From positions 558,001-622,000 of the forward strand of contig NZ_JAUFQR010000003.1 in NCBI RefSeq assembly GCF_030409875.1: a stretch of 64,000 bases of DNA. Reading direction: 5' to 3'. Within the stretch, counting starts at the first letter, position 1. The number at the start of each line of letters is the position of its first letter. The notes beneath the pieces were generated by a model. The model was given only the letters and a program-made list of their open reading frames with translations, was not told the DNA's origin and ran no database searches. Source of the stretch: Chryseobacterium tructae. GTDB lineage: Bacteria > Bacteroidota > Bacteroidia > Flavobacteriales > Weeksellaceae. Shown here piece by piece: positions 25,100-33,673 of this stretch. Both the position numbers and the translations under genes were made by a program.

Positions 25100-26896
25100 A
25101 TGAAAAGTATTTTATCGAAAAGTATTCTGGGATTAGGACTGATAATGGGTCTTGCCTCGTGCAAAAAGACCGATTCTCCCCTTACGAAGGTAACGCCTAC
25201 CAATCTGGATTCTATTGCATCCAATTATTACGAACAGTATCTTAAACTCTATCCTTTAGACGCTACTTCTCAGGGAGACCTAAGATATAACGACCAGCTT
25301 CCCATCAATATTGATAAAGACTTCATCTCAGGAGAAGTCGCTTTTTACAACTCAGTACAAAAGCAATTGGAAAATGTAGATTATAAAACCCTTTCCGATG
25401 AAGATAAGGTAGTATATGACGTATTGGATTATACTTTAAAAGATAAAATTGAAGCATATGCCTATCACCCTGAATATATCCCGTTCACTCAGTTCGGAGG
25501 TCTTCCATTAAACTTCCCTCTGTATGGCAGCGGACAAGGAAGCCAACCCTTCAAAACTGAAAAAGATTATAGCGACTGGCTGAAAAGAATGGAAAAACTC
25601 CCGGAATGGATGGATGCAGCAGCAGATAATTTCCGCGATGGGATCAACAATAAGGTTGTTCTCCCTAAAAAACTGATTGTCAAAATGATCCCTCAAATGA
25701 AAGCTGAAGAGATTACGACTCAGGATATGGAAAAAAATATTTTCTATGGACCTATTAAACACTTCCCAAAGAGTTTTACTCAGGCTCAAAAAGATAAATT
25801 CTCAGCACTTTATAAGGATGCCATTACTAAAAAGATCATTCCTGCTTATACTAAAATGGGAATATTCCTGGAAAAAGAGTATTTGCCAAAAGGTAGAGAT
25901 ACAGACGGATACAACAGCCTTCCCAACGGAAATGAAATTTACGGGTATTATGTAAAAAGCTGGACTACTACCAAAAAATCGCCTGATGAGATCAACAAAA
26001 TCGGGCAGCAACAGGTTGCCATGCTTCGTGCAGAGATGGAAAAAGTAAAACAACAAGTTGGTTTTACAGGAACATTGGAGGAGTTTATCACCTACGTGAA
26101 AACAGATCCTAAAGCAATGCCTTATAAAACTTCTAAAGATGTTTTAAATGGATTCAACAGTATTCTGACCAAGATTACTCCAAAGCTGAAAACGATGTTT
26201 AACGTAACTCCGAAAACAAAGTTTGAAATCAGGCAAACGGAAAAATTCAGAGAAGCCAGTGCCAGTGCAGAATATATCCCGGGAACTCCTGACGGAAAAA
26301 GAGCCGGAATTTTCTACGTTCCTCTTCCTGACCCTACCAAATTCAATGTAACCTCTGGAATGGAATCGTTGTTCTTACACGAAGCGATTCCGGGGCACCA
26401 TTATCAGGTTTCTCTTCAACAGGAAAATACAAAGCTTCCAAAATTCATGAGATTCGGATGGTTTGGTGCTTATGGAGAAGGATGGGCACACTATTGTGAA
26501 ACCTTAGGCCCTGAATTCGGATTATACACGGATCCTTATCAAAAAATGGGGTATTTAAGTGACCAGATGCTGAGAGCAGTAAGGTTGGTAGTAGATACAG
26601 GCATACATACTGGAAAAATGACCAGAGAAGAAGCTATTAAATACTTCCTAAGCAATATCTCCTATGATGAAGGAGCTGCAGTAGCTGAGGTGGAAAGATA
26701 TATGGCTATGCCGGGACAAGCTTTAGGATATAAAATCGGGTCTTTAAGAATTCGTGAATTGAGAGAAAAATATCAGAAAGAACTTGGTAATAAGTTTAAT
26801 CTGGCAAGCTTCCATGATGAAGTATTAAGCCAGGGATGCCTTCCGTTGGATGTTCTGAACAGAAAGATGGAGCTTTGGGCGAAAAAACAGAAATAA
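25100..26896 (+). CDS. DUF885 family lipoprotein (putative zinc peptidase)
   Basis: A 598-residue protein with a lipoprotein signal (MKSILSKSILGLGLIMGLASC, Cys21) and the full DUF885 domain. The metal-binding HEAIPGHH motif lies near residue 426-433 (LFLHEAIPGHHYQ), followed by FGAYGEGWAHYCE and the later GMPGQALGYKIG-like segment (MPGQALGYKIGSL), all standard for the family. DUF885 proteins are gluzincin-like metallopeptidases or carboxypeptidases with poorly defined substrates; lipid anchoring points to periplasmic peptide breakdown. It is followed by its own terminator. Confidence 0.9.
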   Translation: MKSILSKSILGLGLIMGLASCKKTDSPLTKVTPTNLDSIASNYYEQYLKLYPLDATSQGDLRYNDQLPINIDKDFISGEVAFYNSVQKQLENVDYKTLSDEDKVVYDVLDYTLKDKIEAYAYHPEYIPFTQFGGLPLNFPLYGSGQGSQPFKTEKDYSDWLKRMEKLPEWMDAAADNFRDGINNKVVLPKKLIVKMIPQMKAEEITTQDMEKNIFYGPIKHFPKSFTQAQKDKFSALYKDAITKKIIPAYTKMGIFLEKEYLPKGRDTDGYNSLPNGNEIYGYYVKSWTTTKKSPDEINKIGQQQVAMLRAEMEKVKQQVGFTGTLEEFITYVKTDPKAMPYKTSKDVLNGFNSILTKITPKLKTMFNVTPKTKFEIRQTEKFREASASAEYIPGTPDGKRAGIFYVPLPDPTKFNVTSGMESLFLHEAIPGHHYQVSLQQENTKLPKFMRFGWFGAYGEGWAHYCETLGPEFGLYTDPYQKMGYLSDQMLRAVRLVVDTGIHTGKMTREEAIKYFLSNISYDEGAAVAEVERYMAMPGQALGYKIGSLRIRELREKYQKELGNKFNLASFHDEVLSQGCLPLDVLNRKMELWAKKQK

Positions 26897-26915
26897 TTAT
26901 ACAAAACGATATACC

Positions 26916-26950
26916 AATGGGGCAGTTATTTTAATTGTCCCATTTTTTGT
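26916..26950 (+). terminator. intrinsic terminator after DUF885 gene
   Basis: AATGGGGCA (26916-26924) pairs with TGTCCCATT (26936-26944) with one wobble, followed by a T run. Confidence 0.75.
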
Positions 26951-27007
26951 TTAAAAAAACGAATACAAGTAATACGCAAATTTTATACTTTTAACAAAAC
27001 TAATTTC

Positions 27008-27571
27008 ATGAGAGTCTTTTTATTGCTTCTTGTGAGTCTTACTTTTTCATGCAAAAACAAAGACCAGAATGCTAAAGAAGATCTACAAGTAGTTGTGGAC
27101 TCTAATTTACCATCCAACGATACCTTAAAACTTCTGTCAAAGTATCCGGAATTAAAACTGTTTAACAGTGAAATAGTTGAAAGCCGAACAAGGACAGCTT
27201 ATATTGTTCAAAACTCAAGCTTTTCCATTGGGATCCATGAACAAAGAGCTATTTTCGAGGACTATAAATGTAAAAGTATTTACAAAAATGATACTTTAGA
27301 AATCTGGTTAAACAATAATAACGGATATTTTGGGAATGGTATTTTAGTTCAGGTATTCAATCATAAATTTAAAATTAAGAATATAGACCCAAAAACATTA
27401 AGAAATGAGATAAAATTCATTGCAGCAGATGTATTGAATCAAAAATTAGTTCTTAATAAATCCAATTTCAAAAGAAATGATAGCATCTATGGTTTTGTAA
27501 ATTATACATGTAGTTTGGATTATCAGGTTAAAAAACACTTCAGAGGATATTTTAAAACTTTAATACAATAA
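27008..27571 (+). CDS. hypothetical lipoprotein
   Basis: A 187-residue protein with a short lipoprotein signal (MRVFLLLLVSLTFSC, Cys15) followed by a polar spacer. The mature part is mixed alpha/beta with a 'DSIYGFVNYTCSLDY' strand pair near the C-terminus that looks like a small beta-sandwich. No family recognised. The DinB gene starts 5 bases after its stop, suggesting cotranscription, though the two functions show no obvious link. Confidence 0.65.
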   Translation: MRVFLLLLVSLTFSCKNKDQNAKEDLQVVVDSNLPSNDTLKLLSKYPELKLFNSEIVESRTRTAYIVQNSSFSIGIHEQRAIFEDYKCKSIYKNDTLEIWLNNNNGYFGNGILVQVFNHKFKIKNIDPKTLRNEIKFIAADVLNQKLVLNKSNFKRNDSIYGFVNYTCSLDYQVKKHFRGYFKTLIQ

Positions 27572-27576
27572 ATCAA

Positions 27577-28023
27577 ATGATCACAGAAAGCATCAGATCT
27601 CTTTTCAATAGAGATTTATACAAATTGAAGACAGAGATAGAAAGCTATCAAAAAGAAGAGAACCTTTGGAAAATTGATAAAAGTATTGCCAACTCAGCTG
27701 GTAACCTTTGCCTTCATTTAGTAGGAAATATCAATCATTTTATAGGAGCACAACTAGGGAATACCGGATATATAAGACATCGAGAGCAGGAATTCTCCTT
27801 AAAAGATATTCCAAAAGCTGAACTTATCGAAAAAATTGAAGCCACAATCACTATGATAGACATGGTTTTGCCTCAACTACCAGAAGAAGATCTTAAAAAA
27901 GAATATCCTCTTGTTGTCTTTGAAAACCCTATGACAACAGATTATTTTCTTATTCACCTAGTTGCTCATCTGGATTATCATTTAGGACAAATTAATTATC
28001 ACAGAAGATTATTGGATATGTAA
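27577..28023 (+). CDS. DinB-like four-helix metal-binding protein (DUF1572 type)
   Basis: A 148-residue helical protein of the DinB/YfiT superfamily. The family's metal-ligand histidines are visible: LCLHLVGNINHFIG (about residue 47) and HLVAHLDYHLGQINYHRRLL near the C-terminus, giving the H..H-x3-H triad. Members include thiol transferases and many DNA-damage-inducible proteins of unknown activity. It starts 5 bases downstream of the lipoprotein gene. The specific role is unknown. Confidence 0.82.
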   Translation: MITESIRSLFNRDLYKLKTEIESYQKEENLWKIDKSIANSAGNLCLHLVGNINHFIGAQLGNTGYIRHREQEFSLKDIPKAELIEKIEATITMIDMVLPQLPEEDLKKEYPLVVFENPMTTDYFLIHLVAHLDYHLGQINYHRRLLDM

Positions 28024-28035
28024 TCACGATCAAAC

Positions 28036-28092
28036 TACCCCGTCTTTTTGCTGCGTAAAAATCCACCCCCTTCAAAGAAGGGGAATTTTGCT
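28036..28092. repeat. intergenic repeat-like hairpin (CCCCTTC..GAAGGGG)
   Basis: CCCCTTC-AAA-GAAGGGG at 28067-28083 forms a perfect 7-bp GC-rich stem embedded in 'CCGTCTTTTTGCTGCG' sequence. I recall very similar non-coding blocks in other flavobacterial genomes, so this is probably a dispersed repeat. On the minus strand the hairpin is followed by T-rich sequence and could terminate nth transcription. Confidence 0.45.
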
Positions 28093-28112
28093 TAGTATAA
28101 CGTCAGGATTTT

Positions 28113-28733
28113 TTACTTCTCAAACATCATTTTGGTAATAAAGTCCTTCTCCCCTTTTCCTCTTGCCGGAGAATATTCTCTACCATAGAAAATGATCTGA
28201 AGGTGAAGTTTGTTCCATACTTCTTCGGGAAATAGTTTCTTGGCATCTTTTTCTGTTTCTACCACATTTTTACCGGAAGTAAGTTTCCATTGGGTCATCA
28301 GGCGATGAATATGAGTATCTACCGGGAATGCCTGAAAACCAAACCCCTGGCTCATCACTACGGAAGCCGTTTTATGCCCTACGCCCGGAAGCGCTTCTAA
28401 TTCTTCATATGTCTGAGGAACAATACCATTATGTCTTTCCAGTAAAAGCTCGGCCATTCTCTTTAGGTTCTTGGCCTTTGTATTAGACAGTCCGATTTCT
28501 TTAATCAATTCTTTGATCTGAAATTCTTCCAGTTTTGCCATTCTTTGCGGGGTTCCGGCTACCTCAAAAAGGTTTGGAGTTACTTCATTTACTTTTTTAT
28601 CAGTTGTTTGTGCAGATAAAGCAACGGCAACCATCAAAGTATAAGGATCGGTATGATCCAAAGGAATAGGTGTGGTAGGATATAATTTATCCAGTTCTAT
28701 CTGAACGAGCTCAGCTCTTTGCTTTTTTGTCAT
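28113..28733 (-). CDS. nth: endonuclease III without Fe-S cluster
   Basis: Base-excision-repair DNA glycosylase/AP lyase for oxidised pyrimidines. Start chosen at the ATG at 28733 (MTKKQRAEL); the upstream TTG at 28754 overlaps the divergent promoter. The 206-residue protein has the helix-hairpin-helix LEALPGVGHKTASVV with catalytic Lys121, and catalytic Asp139 in PVDTHIHR. The usual C-terminal [4Fe-4S] loop (C-x6-C-x2-C-x5-C) is absent: after FYGREYSPARG no cysteine occurs and the protein ends about 17 residues later. Activity may still be intact, as cluster-less members are known. Confidence 0.92.
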   Translation of the reverse strand: MTKKQRAELVQIELDKLYPTTPIPLDHTDPYTLMVAVALSAQTTDKKVNEVTPNLFEVAGTPQRMAKLEEFQIKELIKEIGLSNTKAKNLKRMAELLLERHNGIVPQTYEELEALPGVGHKTASVVMSQGFGFQAFPVDTHIHRLMTQWKLTSGKNVVETEKDAKKLFPEEVWNKLHLQIIFYGREYSPARGKGEKDFITKMMFEK

Positions 28734-28741
28734 TTTACCCT

Positions 28742-28749
28742 TAAATTTG
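28742..28749 (+). promoter_or_regulatory. -7 promoter box of bcp
   Basis: TAAATTTG matches TAnnTTTG and ends 17 bases before the bcp ATG at 28767; it lies just upstream of the divergent nth start. Confidence 0.55.
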
Positions 28750-28766
28750 AACAAAATTAAATCATT

Positions 28767-29216
28767 ATGTTGAAAGTTGGAGATAAATTACCTCAATTTG
28801 AAGGAACCAATCAGGATGGAGAAGCAATCTCTTCATCAAAATTAATCGGAAAAAAACTTGTTGTTTTCTTTTATCCTCAGGCGAGTACTCCAACATGCAC
28901 CGTTGAAGCTTGCAATCTGAGTGATAATTATTCTAAACTTGAAGCAGCAGGATATCAACTGCTAGGAGTGAGTGGCGATTCTGTAAAAAAGCAGAAAAAC
29001 TTTCATAGCAAATTCGCCTTTCCTTATGATCTTATCGCTGATGAAAGCCATGATATTCTTGAAAAATTCGGAGTTTGGCAAGAGAAAAAGACGTTTGGTA
29101 AAACGTATATGGGAATTGTAAGAACCACTTTTATTTTTGATGAAAATGGGGTATGCACAAGAGTTATTGAAAAAGTAACCTCAAAAACAGCTGCTGAACA
29201 GATCTTAGAAGGATAG
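28767..29216 (+). CDS. bcp: thioredoxin-dependent thiol peroxidase (BCP/PrxQ)
   Basis: Peroxiredoxin that reduces hydrogen peroxide and organic peroxides using thioredoxin. The 149-residue protein has the thioredoxin fold with FFYPQASTPTCTVEAC: peroxidatic Cys44 and resolving Cys49, matching C45/C50 of E. coli Bcp. The usual Gly before Cys-P ('TPGCT') is Thr here, a small deviation. VSGDSVKKQKNFHSKF and the later FGKTYMGIVRTTF(I)F are standard. It has its own promoter box and shares a bidirectional terminator with the downstream convergent gene. Confidence 0.93.
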   Translation: MLKVGDKLPQFEGTNQDGEAISSSKLIGKKLVVFFYPQASTPTCTVEACNLSDNYSKLEAAGYQLLGVSGDSVKKQKNFHSKFAFPYDLIADESHDILEKFGVWQEKKTFGKTYMGIVRTTFIFDENGVCTRVIEKVTSKTAAEQILEG

Positions 29217-29238
29217 TTTTTAATGCTAAATACAAAGA

Positions 29239-29270
29239 AAAAATCCACAAGTCTACTTGTGGATTTTTTG
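29239..29270. terminator. bidirectional terminator
   Basis: AAAAATCCACAAG (29239-29251) and CTTGTGGATTTTT (29256-29268): perfect 13-bp stem, 4-nt loop, between convergent genes. Confidence 0.85.
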
Positions 29271-29287
29271 TACTATAATGTTTGATT

Positions 29288-29820
29288 TTATTCCGTTTCG
29301 TAATAATTAAGCTCTTCTGTTTCACCAGGAAGGGTAACATATTTTTTAAACGTCAGTCCTAGTTTTTCTATTAATTTTTGTGAAGAAAGATTATCTTTCG
29401 AAATGATTGCTGATATTTTCGACAACCCAAAATCGTCCATTCCGATTGATTTCACCTTCAGAGCAGCTTCATAAGCATAGCCCTTCCCTTCAAATTCTTC
29501 CAATAGAGAATATCCGATATCTACTACATCAAGACCTTCTCTTTCAAAGATTCCCACGGCTCCTATTTTTCATTACTATCCTTCGTTACTAAAAGATAGT
29601 TTCCATATCCAAGCCTTTCAATCTGTGGAGCAAATCTGTTCAGGATATAGTTTTCAGCATCTTCAGTACTATTTACATTTCGGTTGCCGATATATTGAAC
29701 AAATTTAGGCCTGTTATAAAGTTCAAAAATAAAATCTTTGTCTTCACCAGACATGGGGCGAAGTATTAATCGCTCAGTTTCATAGGTATTATCTGCGCTT
29801 GGATGTTTTTGTAGGCTCAT
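29288..29820 (-). pseudogene. GNAT N-acetyltransferase, frameshifted as given
   Basis: About 177 residues when corrected. The N-terminal part has YETERLILRPMSGEDKDFIFELYN, and the C-terminal part has DIGYSLLEEFEGKGYAYEAA, the acetyl-CoA-binding loop (Q/E-x-x-G-x-G/A). A base is missing in the T run at 29566-29570 (minus strand GAAAAATAGG should have one more A), which puts a stop after DSNEK; correct reading continues IGAVGIFER. Its start overlaps the end of the upstream gene by 32 bases, implying translational coupling. Substrate unknown. Confidence 0.85.
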
Positions 29821-30454
29821 CTTTCTTTGGTTCTTCTTTTTTTTCGACTTTTAAAAGTCTTGGGTTATTAGCACATTTTTTATTGTAAAGCTCAATATAA
29901 GTTCCATTATCCTTTACATTTGTTACAATACCAGTCTTTTTATTAACCGTTAAAGTATAATGTGTTTTCTGATAAGGGCATTCCTGTGAAGTTAATTTTC
30001 CAAGATCCAGGTAGTAATTCGATTGATCTTCATGATAATTTCCTGCAAGATCTTTGAATTCTTCATCAATCATATAACCGTCAGCAGCCAATAGTATAGC
30101 AGCTTCCTGAGCATTATCAATCTTTCCTACAAACCTCTTTAAAGCTTCTGTATCAAGAATATAATTAATTTTCCCACCAGAAGAATATGCTATATAATAA
30201 AAGCTATCTTCATTAGGAAAGAGATTAAATCCGGAAAACTGGGGAGTATAACTCATTTTTCCACCGGAGACTTTGATCTCCTCTCCTTTTCCATAGGTAT
30301 TGTATACCAAAGTCCAGGAATCTACCTTATCGTCAGGTTCGATTCGCTGTAATATATTAGGAATACTTGAAAATTTTTTCTTTTCCTGAGCATATCCTAA
30401 AACTGTAAAAAGTAAAAGTACGAACGTTGTGAATCTAAGTGTAAATTTAATCAT
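29789..30454 (-). CDS. secreted protein of unknown function
   Basis: A 221-residue protein with signal peptide (MIKFTLRFTTFVLLLFTVLGYAQ) and a mixed fold containing CPYQKTHYTLTVNKKTG strands and two pairs of cysteines near the C-terminus. The last 25 residues are a very charged Lys/Glu tail (EKKEEPKKDE). No family recognised. It overlaps the GNAT gene by 32 bases, so the two are probably coexpressed. Confidence 0.65.
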   Translation of the reverse strand: MIKFTLRFTTFVLLLFTVLGYAQEKKKFSSIPNILQRIEPDDKVDSWTLVYNTYGKGEEIKVSGGKMSYTPQFSGFNLFPNEDSFYYIAYSSGGKINYILDTEALKRFVGKIDNAQEAAILLAADGYMIDEEFKDLAGNYHEDQSNYYLDLGKLTSQECPYQKTHYTLTVNKKTGIVTNVKDNGTYIELYNKKCANNPRLLKVEKKEEPKKDEPTKTSKRR

Positions 30455-30485
30455 AGCCTAAAATAAGCATAAAAGATACCAAATA

Positions 30486-31568
30486 CTACATAAACTTGTC
30501 TCCTTTCTTGAAACTTTTCAGATCCAGGACATAGTCTTTAATCAGCTGGTCATTGTCTCTAGGACAGATAAGAAGAGCCTTATCGGTATCTACCACAATA
30601 TAATTTTCTAGACCATCAATAATGACTGCTTTGTTATTATTTTTTAATCGGATAATATTGCCTTTTGAATTATAAGAAAGTAAATGCTTTAATTTTACAG
30701 CATTTCCATTCTTATCTTTTTCTGTATTTTCATAAACGGAAGTCCATGTTCCGAGGTCACTCCACCCCAAATCAGATGGAATTACGTATACATTTTTAGC
30801 TTTTTCTAAAATTCCGTTGTCAATCGAAATTTTCTGTACTTTTGGATAAATCGTTTCTATACAGCTGTTTTCTTTTGCCGAATTATACTCACATGCCATA
30901 AAATGCTGTGTCATTTCGGGAAGATACATTTCAAATGCGTGGTGAATACTTTTTATATTCCAGATAAAAATCCCTGCATTCCAAAGGAAATCCCCGCTAT
31001 CTAAGAAGCTTTGTGCAATCTCAAGAATCGGTTTTTCCGTAAATGTTTTTACTTTGAAGTATTCTGAATTTTTCTTTTCTACAAATTGAATATATCCGTA
31101 GCCAGTATCAGGTCTTGTAGGAGTTATACCCAATGTCACCAGATAATCATTCTTAGAAGCAAGATCAAATGCTAACAGTACCTTTTCCAAAAACACATCT
31201 TCTTTCAGGATCAGGTGATCTGCCGGAAGAACAATCATGGTAGCATTCGGATTGATTTCAGCAATTTTATTCGCCATGTAAAGATTACATGCCGCTGTAT
31301 TTTTCATCAAAGGTTCACCCACAATATTTTCTTCAGGAATCTCCGGAAGTTGTTGGTGAGAAAGAGCTACATACTCTTTATTGGTGATGACGAATATATG
31401 TTCTTTAGGAATTACCTTACTGATTCTATCATAAGTTTGCTGAATCATGGTACGGCCTGTTCCTAAAATATCCTGAAATTGTTTGGGAAATTTCTGCGTG
31501 CTCATAGGCCAGAATCGGCTACCGATCCCTCCCGCCATTATCACGCAGTATCTATCTGATTTTAACAT
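30486..31568 (-). CDS. mannose-1-phosphate guanylyltransferase
   Basis: Makes GDP-mannose from GTP and mannose-1-phosphate for glycan synthesis. A 360-residue nucleotidyltransferase with the N-terminal signature MAGGIGSRFWPMSTQKFPKQF (residues 11-31), LPADHLI, GITPTRPDTGYGYI and FTEKP, all diagnostic of the ManC catalytic domain. The C-terminal mannose-6-phosphate isomerase domain of bifunctional ManC is absent. It is 2 bases downstream of the SprT-like gene and likely cotranscribed with it and with the TolC gene. Confidence 0.92.
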   Translation of the reverse strand: MLKSDRYCVIMAGGIGSRFWPMSTQKFPKQFQDILGTGRTMIQQTYDRISKVIPKEHIFVITNKEYVALSHQQLPEIPEENIVGEPLMKNTAACNLYMANKIAEINPNATMIVLPADHLILKEDVFLEKVLLAFDLASKNDYLVTLGITPTRPDTGYGYIQFVEKKNSEYFKVKTFTEKPILEIAQSFLDSGDFLWNAGIFIWNIKSIHHAFEMYLPEMTQHFMACEYNSAKENSCIETIYPKVQKISIDNGILEKAKNVYVIPSDLGWSDLGTWTSVYENTEKDKNGNAVKLKHLLSYNSKGNIIRLKNNNKAVIIDGLENYIVVDTDKALLICPRDNDQLIKDYVLDLKSFKKGDKFM

Positions 31569-31570
31569 TC

Positions 31571-32161
31571 TTAGCTACATTTTTCTACTCTCGCTAAAGG
31601 TTTGAAAGAATACTTCCTCCCAGTAGCCAGGTTCTTACAAAGATAGTTCTTTTTAATCAGACCTTCTAATAAATACTTTTCGTTGCGATATATAAAAAAC
31701 TCTCCCTTTTGAAGTTGTTCAATAAAATGAAGGCTATCATCTTGTTTTTCAGTATGAAAATACCTCACTAAATCAGGGCTCGCCATAAAATTTGCCTTTG
31801 GTGATTTTGAAAATTTCACAATGATAGGCTTCAGCTCTTCGTCATAGATTTCCAGACTTTCAAGCAGCATATTTCTAAAGGTTACTTTCCATTCATTACC
31901 ATGAGGAGAGATTTTTCTTCCATATTTTTCAAAAGCAATCAGATGTGCCAGCTCATGAGTAAGCACAAAGAAAAAAAGTTGTGGGGTAAGCGTAGAGTTT
32001 ACCGTAATTTCATGAGAGTTGTCCGGAAGCTTTCTATAATCTCCCAGTTTAGAATTTCTGTTTCTTGTAACTTTTATATGAATATAATAGTCGGAAAACC
32101 AAATTCTTAAGTATTTAATTGTATTTTGTGGTAAATATTTTTCTAACGATTGGATAGACAT
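31571..32161 (-). CDS. SprT-like zinc metalloprotease-domain protein
   Basis: A 196-residue protein with the zinc-binding HELAH (H69-E70-x-x-H73 in LTHELAHLIAFEKYG) and a later HGNEWK (third-ligand-type motif 'H...W') typical of SprT/SprT-like domains, related to Spartan proteases that act on DNA-protein crosslinks. It has the N-terminal beta-strand LRIWFSDYYIHIKVT before the motif. Bacterial members are poorly studied. It lies between the TolC gene (1 base gap) and the guanylyltransferase gene (2 base gap). Confidence 0.85.
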   Translation of the reverse strand: MSIQSLEKYLPQNTIKYLRIWFSDYYIHIKVTRNRNSKLGDYRKLPDNSHEITVNSTLTPQLFFFVLTHELAHLIAFEKYGRKISPHGNEWKVTFRNMLLESLEIYDEELKPIIVKFSKSPKANFMASPDLVRYFHTEKQDDSLHFIEQLQKGEFFIYRNEKYLLEGLIKKNYLCKNLATGRKYSFKPLARVEKCS

Positions 32162-32162
32162 T

Positions 32163-33488
32163 TTACAAACTTAGTGGAATTCCCGCATAGAAATTCAATA
32201 ATTTAAGACTGAAAAGATAATTATATTTCGCCTGAGCAACAGATCCCTGTGCATTTGCATAATTATTCCTCGCAACATTCACGTCATAAATCGTTGTTTT
32301 TCCTGCAGCATAGCTTTTATCTGCAAAATCAAGAGCTAATTTGGAACTCTTTTCTGCTTCTACCGCTGCCAGATACGACTCATGATTTGCATCTGCATCA
32401 AACTGAGCTTTTTGTATATTTTGTCTTACCGTCTGCTTCTGTTGTTCAAGAGTAATCTTACTAGCACTTTCATTTAATTTAGATTGCTCAACTTGTAGTT
32501 TTGTTTTTCCTTTATTGAAAATAGGGATATTAAGTGATACACCTACGTTTTGTCCAAACTGATCTTTATATTGTTGAAAAAAACCAGGCTGACTACTCGC
32601 TACAGGGCCACCGTTAAGTATGTTATTATAGAACGTAGAAAGACCTGCACTCGCTGATAAAGTAGGCCAGAATGCTGTTTTGCTTACTTCAGTTTGTGCT
32701 TCAGCTGACTTTATTCTGCTTTCAGCTGCTTTTATCTGAGGCTGTATATCATAAGCTGTTGCCAACACCTGGTCAACACTTACCAATTGTGAATCTAATA
32801 CATCAGGAACATCCACATTTTCCACATCAAAATCTTTATAATCCGTAAGCTGTAAAAGCTGAGCAATAGCAAACAATGCTCTTCCTACATTTACTTCCGC
32901 TGTTTTAAGATTTTGCTTTTCTCTAGCTAGTGCAGCTTCAGCTTCGGCTAAAACAGTTTGGGCAGTAGTTCCGACCTGAGTCGTTATCTTTGCTCTGTCA
33001 TATTGTTTTTTAGCATTCTCTACAGCACTTTGAGAAATCTTAACAATTTCTTTATTCAATAAGGCTGTTAAATACTGTTGTGCAATTTGTACAGAAATAT
33101 CATTTTTAATAGTTTCAATATCATATTGGCTCGCCTCTACATCAAACTGAAGTTTTCTTACATTCTTTTCGAGCCTTCCATTATTATAGATTAAAACATC
33201 TGCACTTACTCCTATACTATTATTAAATCTATCATTCCTGAAACTTCCTGCTCCAAGAGAAGCCTGTCCGAAACTCACGCCGTTCATAAAACTCCCCGAT
33301 ACAGATGGCAGATATTCTTTCTTGGCTGCTTTAAGATTATAATCCTGATTCTGTTTATTATATTGATTTTGGATAACCTGAAGATTATGTTCCACCGCAT
33401 AGCTTACACATTCTTTTAAGGACCATTTCTTCTGAGCACTTAAACCCAGATAGCCTAATCCAAAAACGATGATCCAAACTTTTTTCAT
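32163..33488 (-). CDS. TolC family outer-membrane efflux protein
   Basis: A 441-residue protein with signal peptide (MKKVWIIVFGLGYLGLSAQ) and the repeated TolC architecture: WSLKECVSYAVEHNLQVIQNQYN at the N-terminus, long coiled-coil helices, and a pseudo-repeat in the second half (LATAYDIQPQIKAAESRIKSAE). It forms the trimeric exit duct for tripartite efflux or type I secretion. No inner-membrane pump or membrane-fusion protein lies next to it, so the partner is encoded elsewhere. It is first gene of a three-gene unit with SprT-like and mannose-1-P guanylyltransferase genes. Confidence 0.9.
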   Translation of the reverse strand: MKKVWIIVFGLGYLGLSAQKKWSLKECVSYAVEHNLQVIQNQYNKQNQDYNLKAAKKEYLPSVSGSFMNGVSFGQASLGAGSFRNDRFNNSIGVSADVLIYNNGRLEKNVRKLQFDVEASQYDIETIKNDISVQIAQQYLTALLNKEIVKISQSAVENAKKQYDRAKITTQVGTTAQTVLAEAEAALAREKQNLKTAEVNVGRALFAIAQLLQLTDYKDFDVENVDVPDVLDSQLVSVDQVLATAYDIQPQIKAAESRIKSAEAQTEVSKTAFWPTLSASAGLSTFYNNILNGGPVASSQPGFFQQYKDQFGQNVGVSLNIPIFNKGKTKLQVEQSKLNESASKITLEQQKQTVRQNIQKAQFDADANHESYLAAVEAEKSSKLALDFADKSYAAGKTTIYDVNVARNNYANAQGSVAQAKYNYLFSLKLLNFYAGIPLSL

Positions 33489-33673
33489 ATTATGTAGATG
33501 TTTATTTGTTTTTAATGGTCATATGCAATCGTGTCGTCTTCATCAGTATTATAACTTGTAAATCACAGCGATTTCATATTAAGATTTTTCCCTATTAGAC
33601 GAAGTAAATATAAAAAAGTTACAGATTAAAAAAAATAGTTTCATTTTCATAAAACTTTTGAGAATTTTGTACC

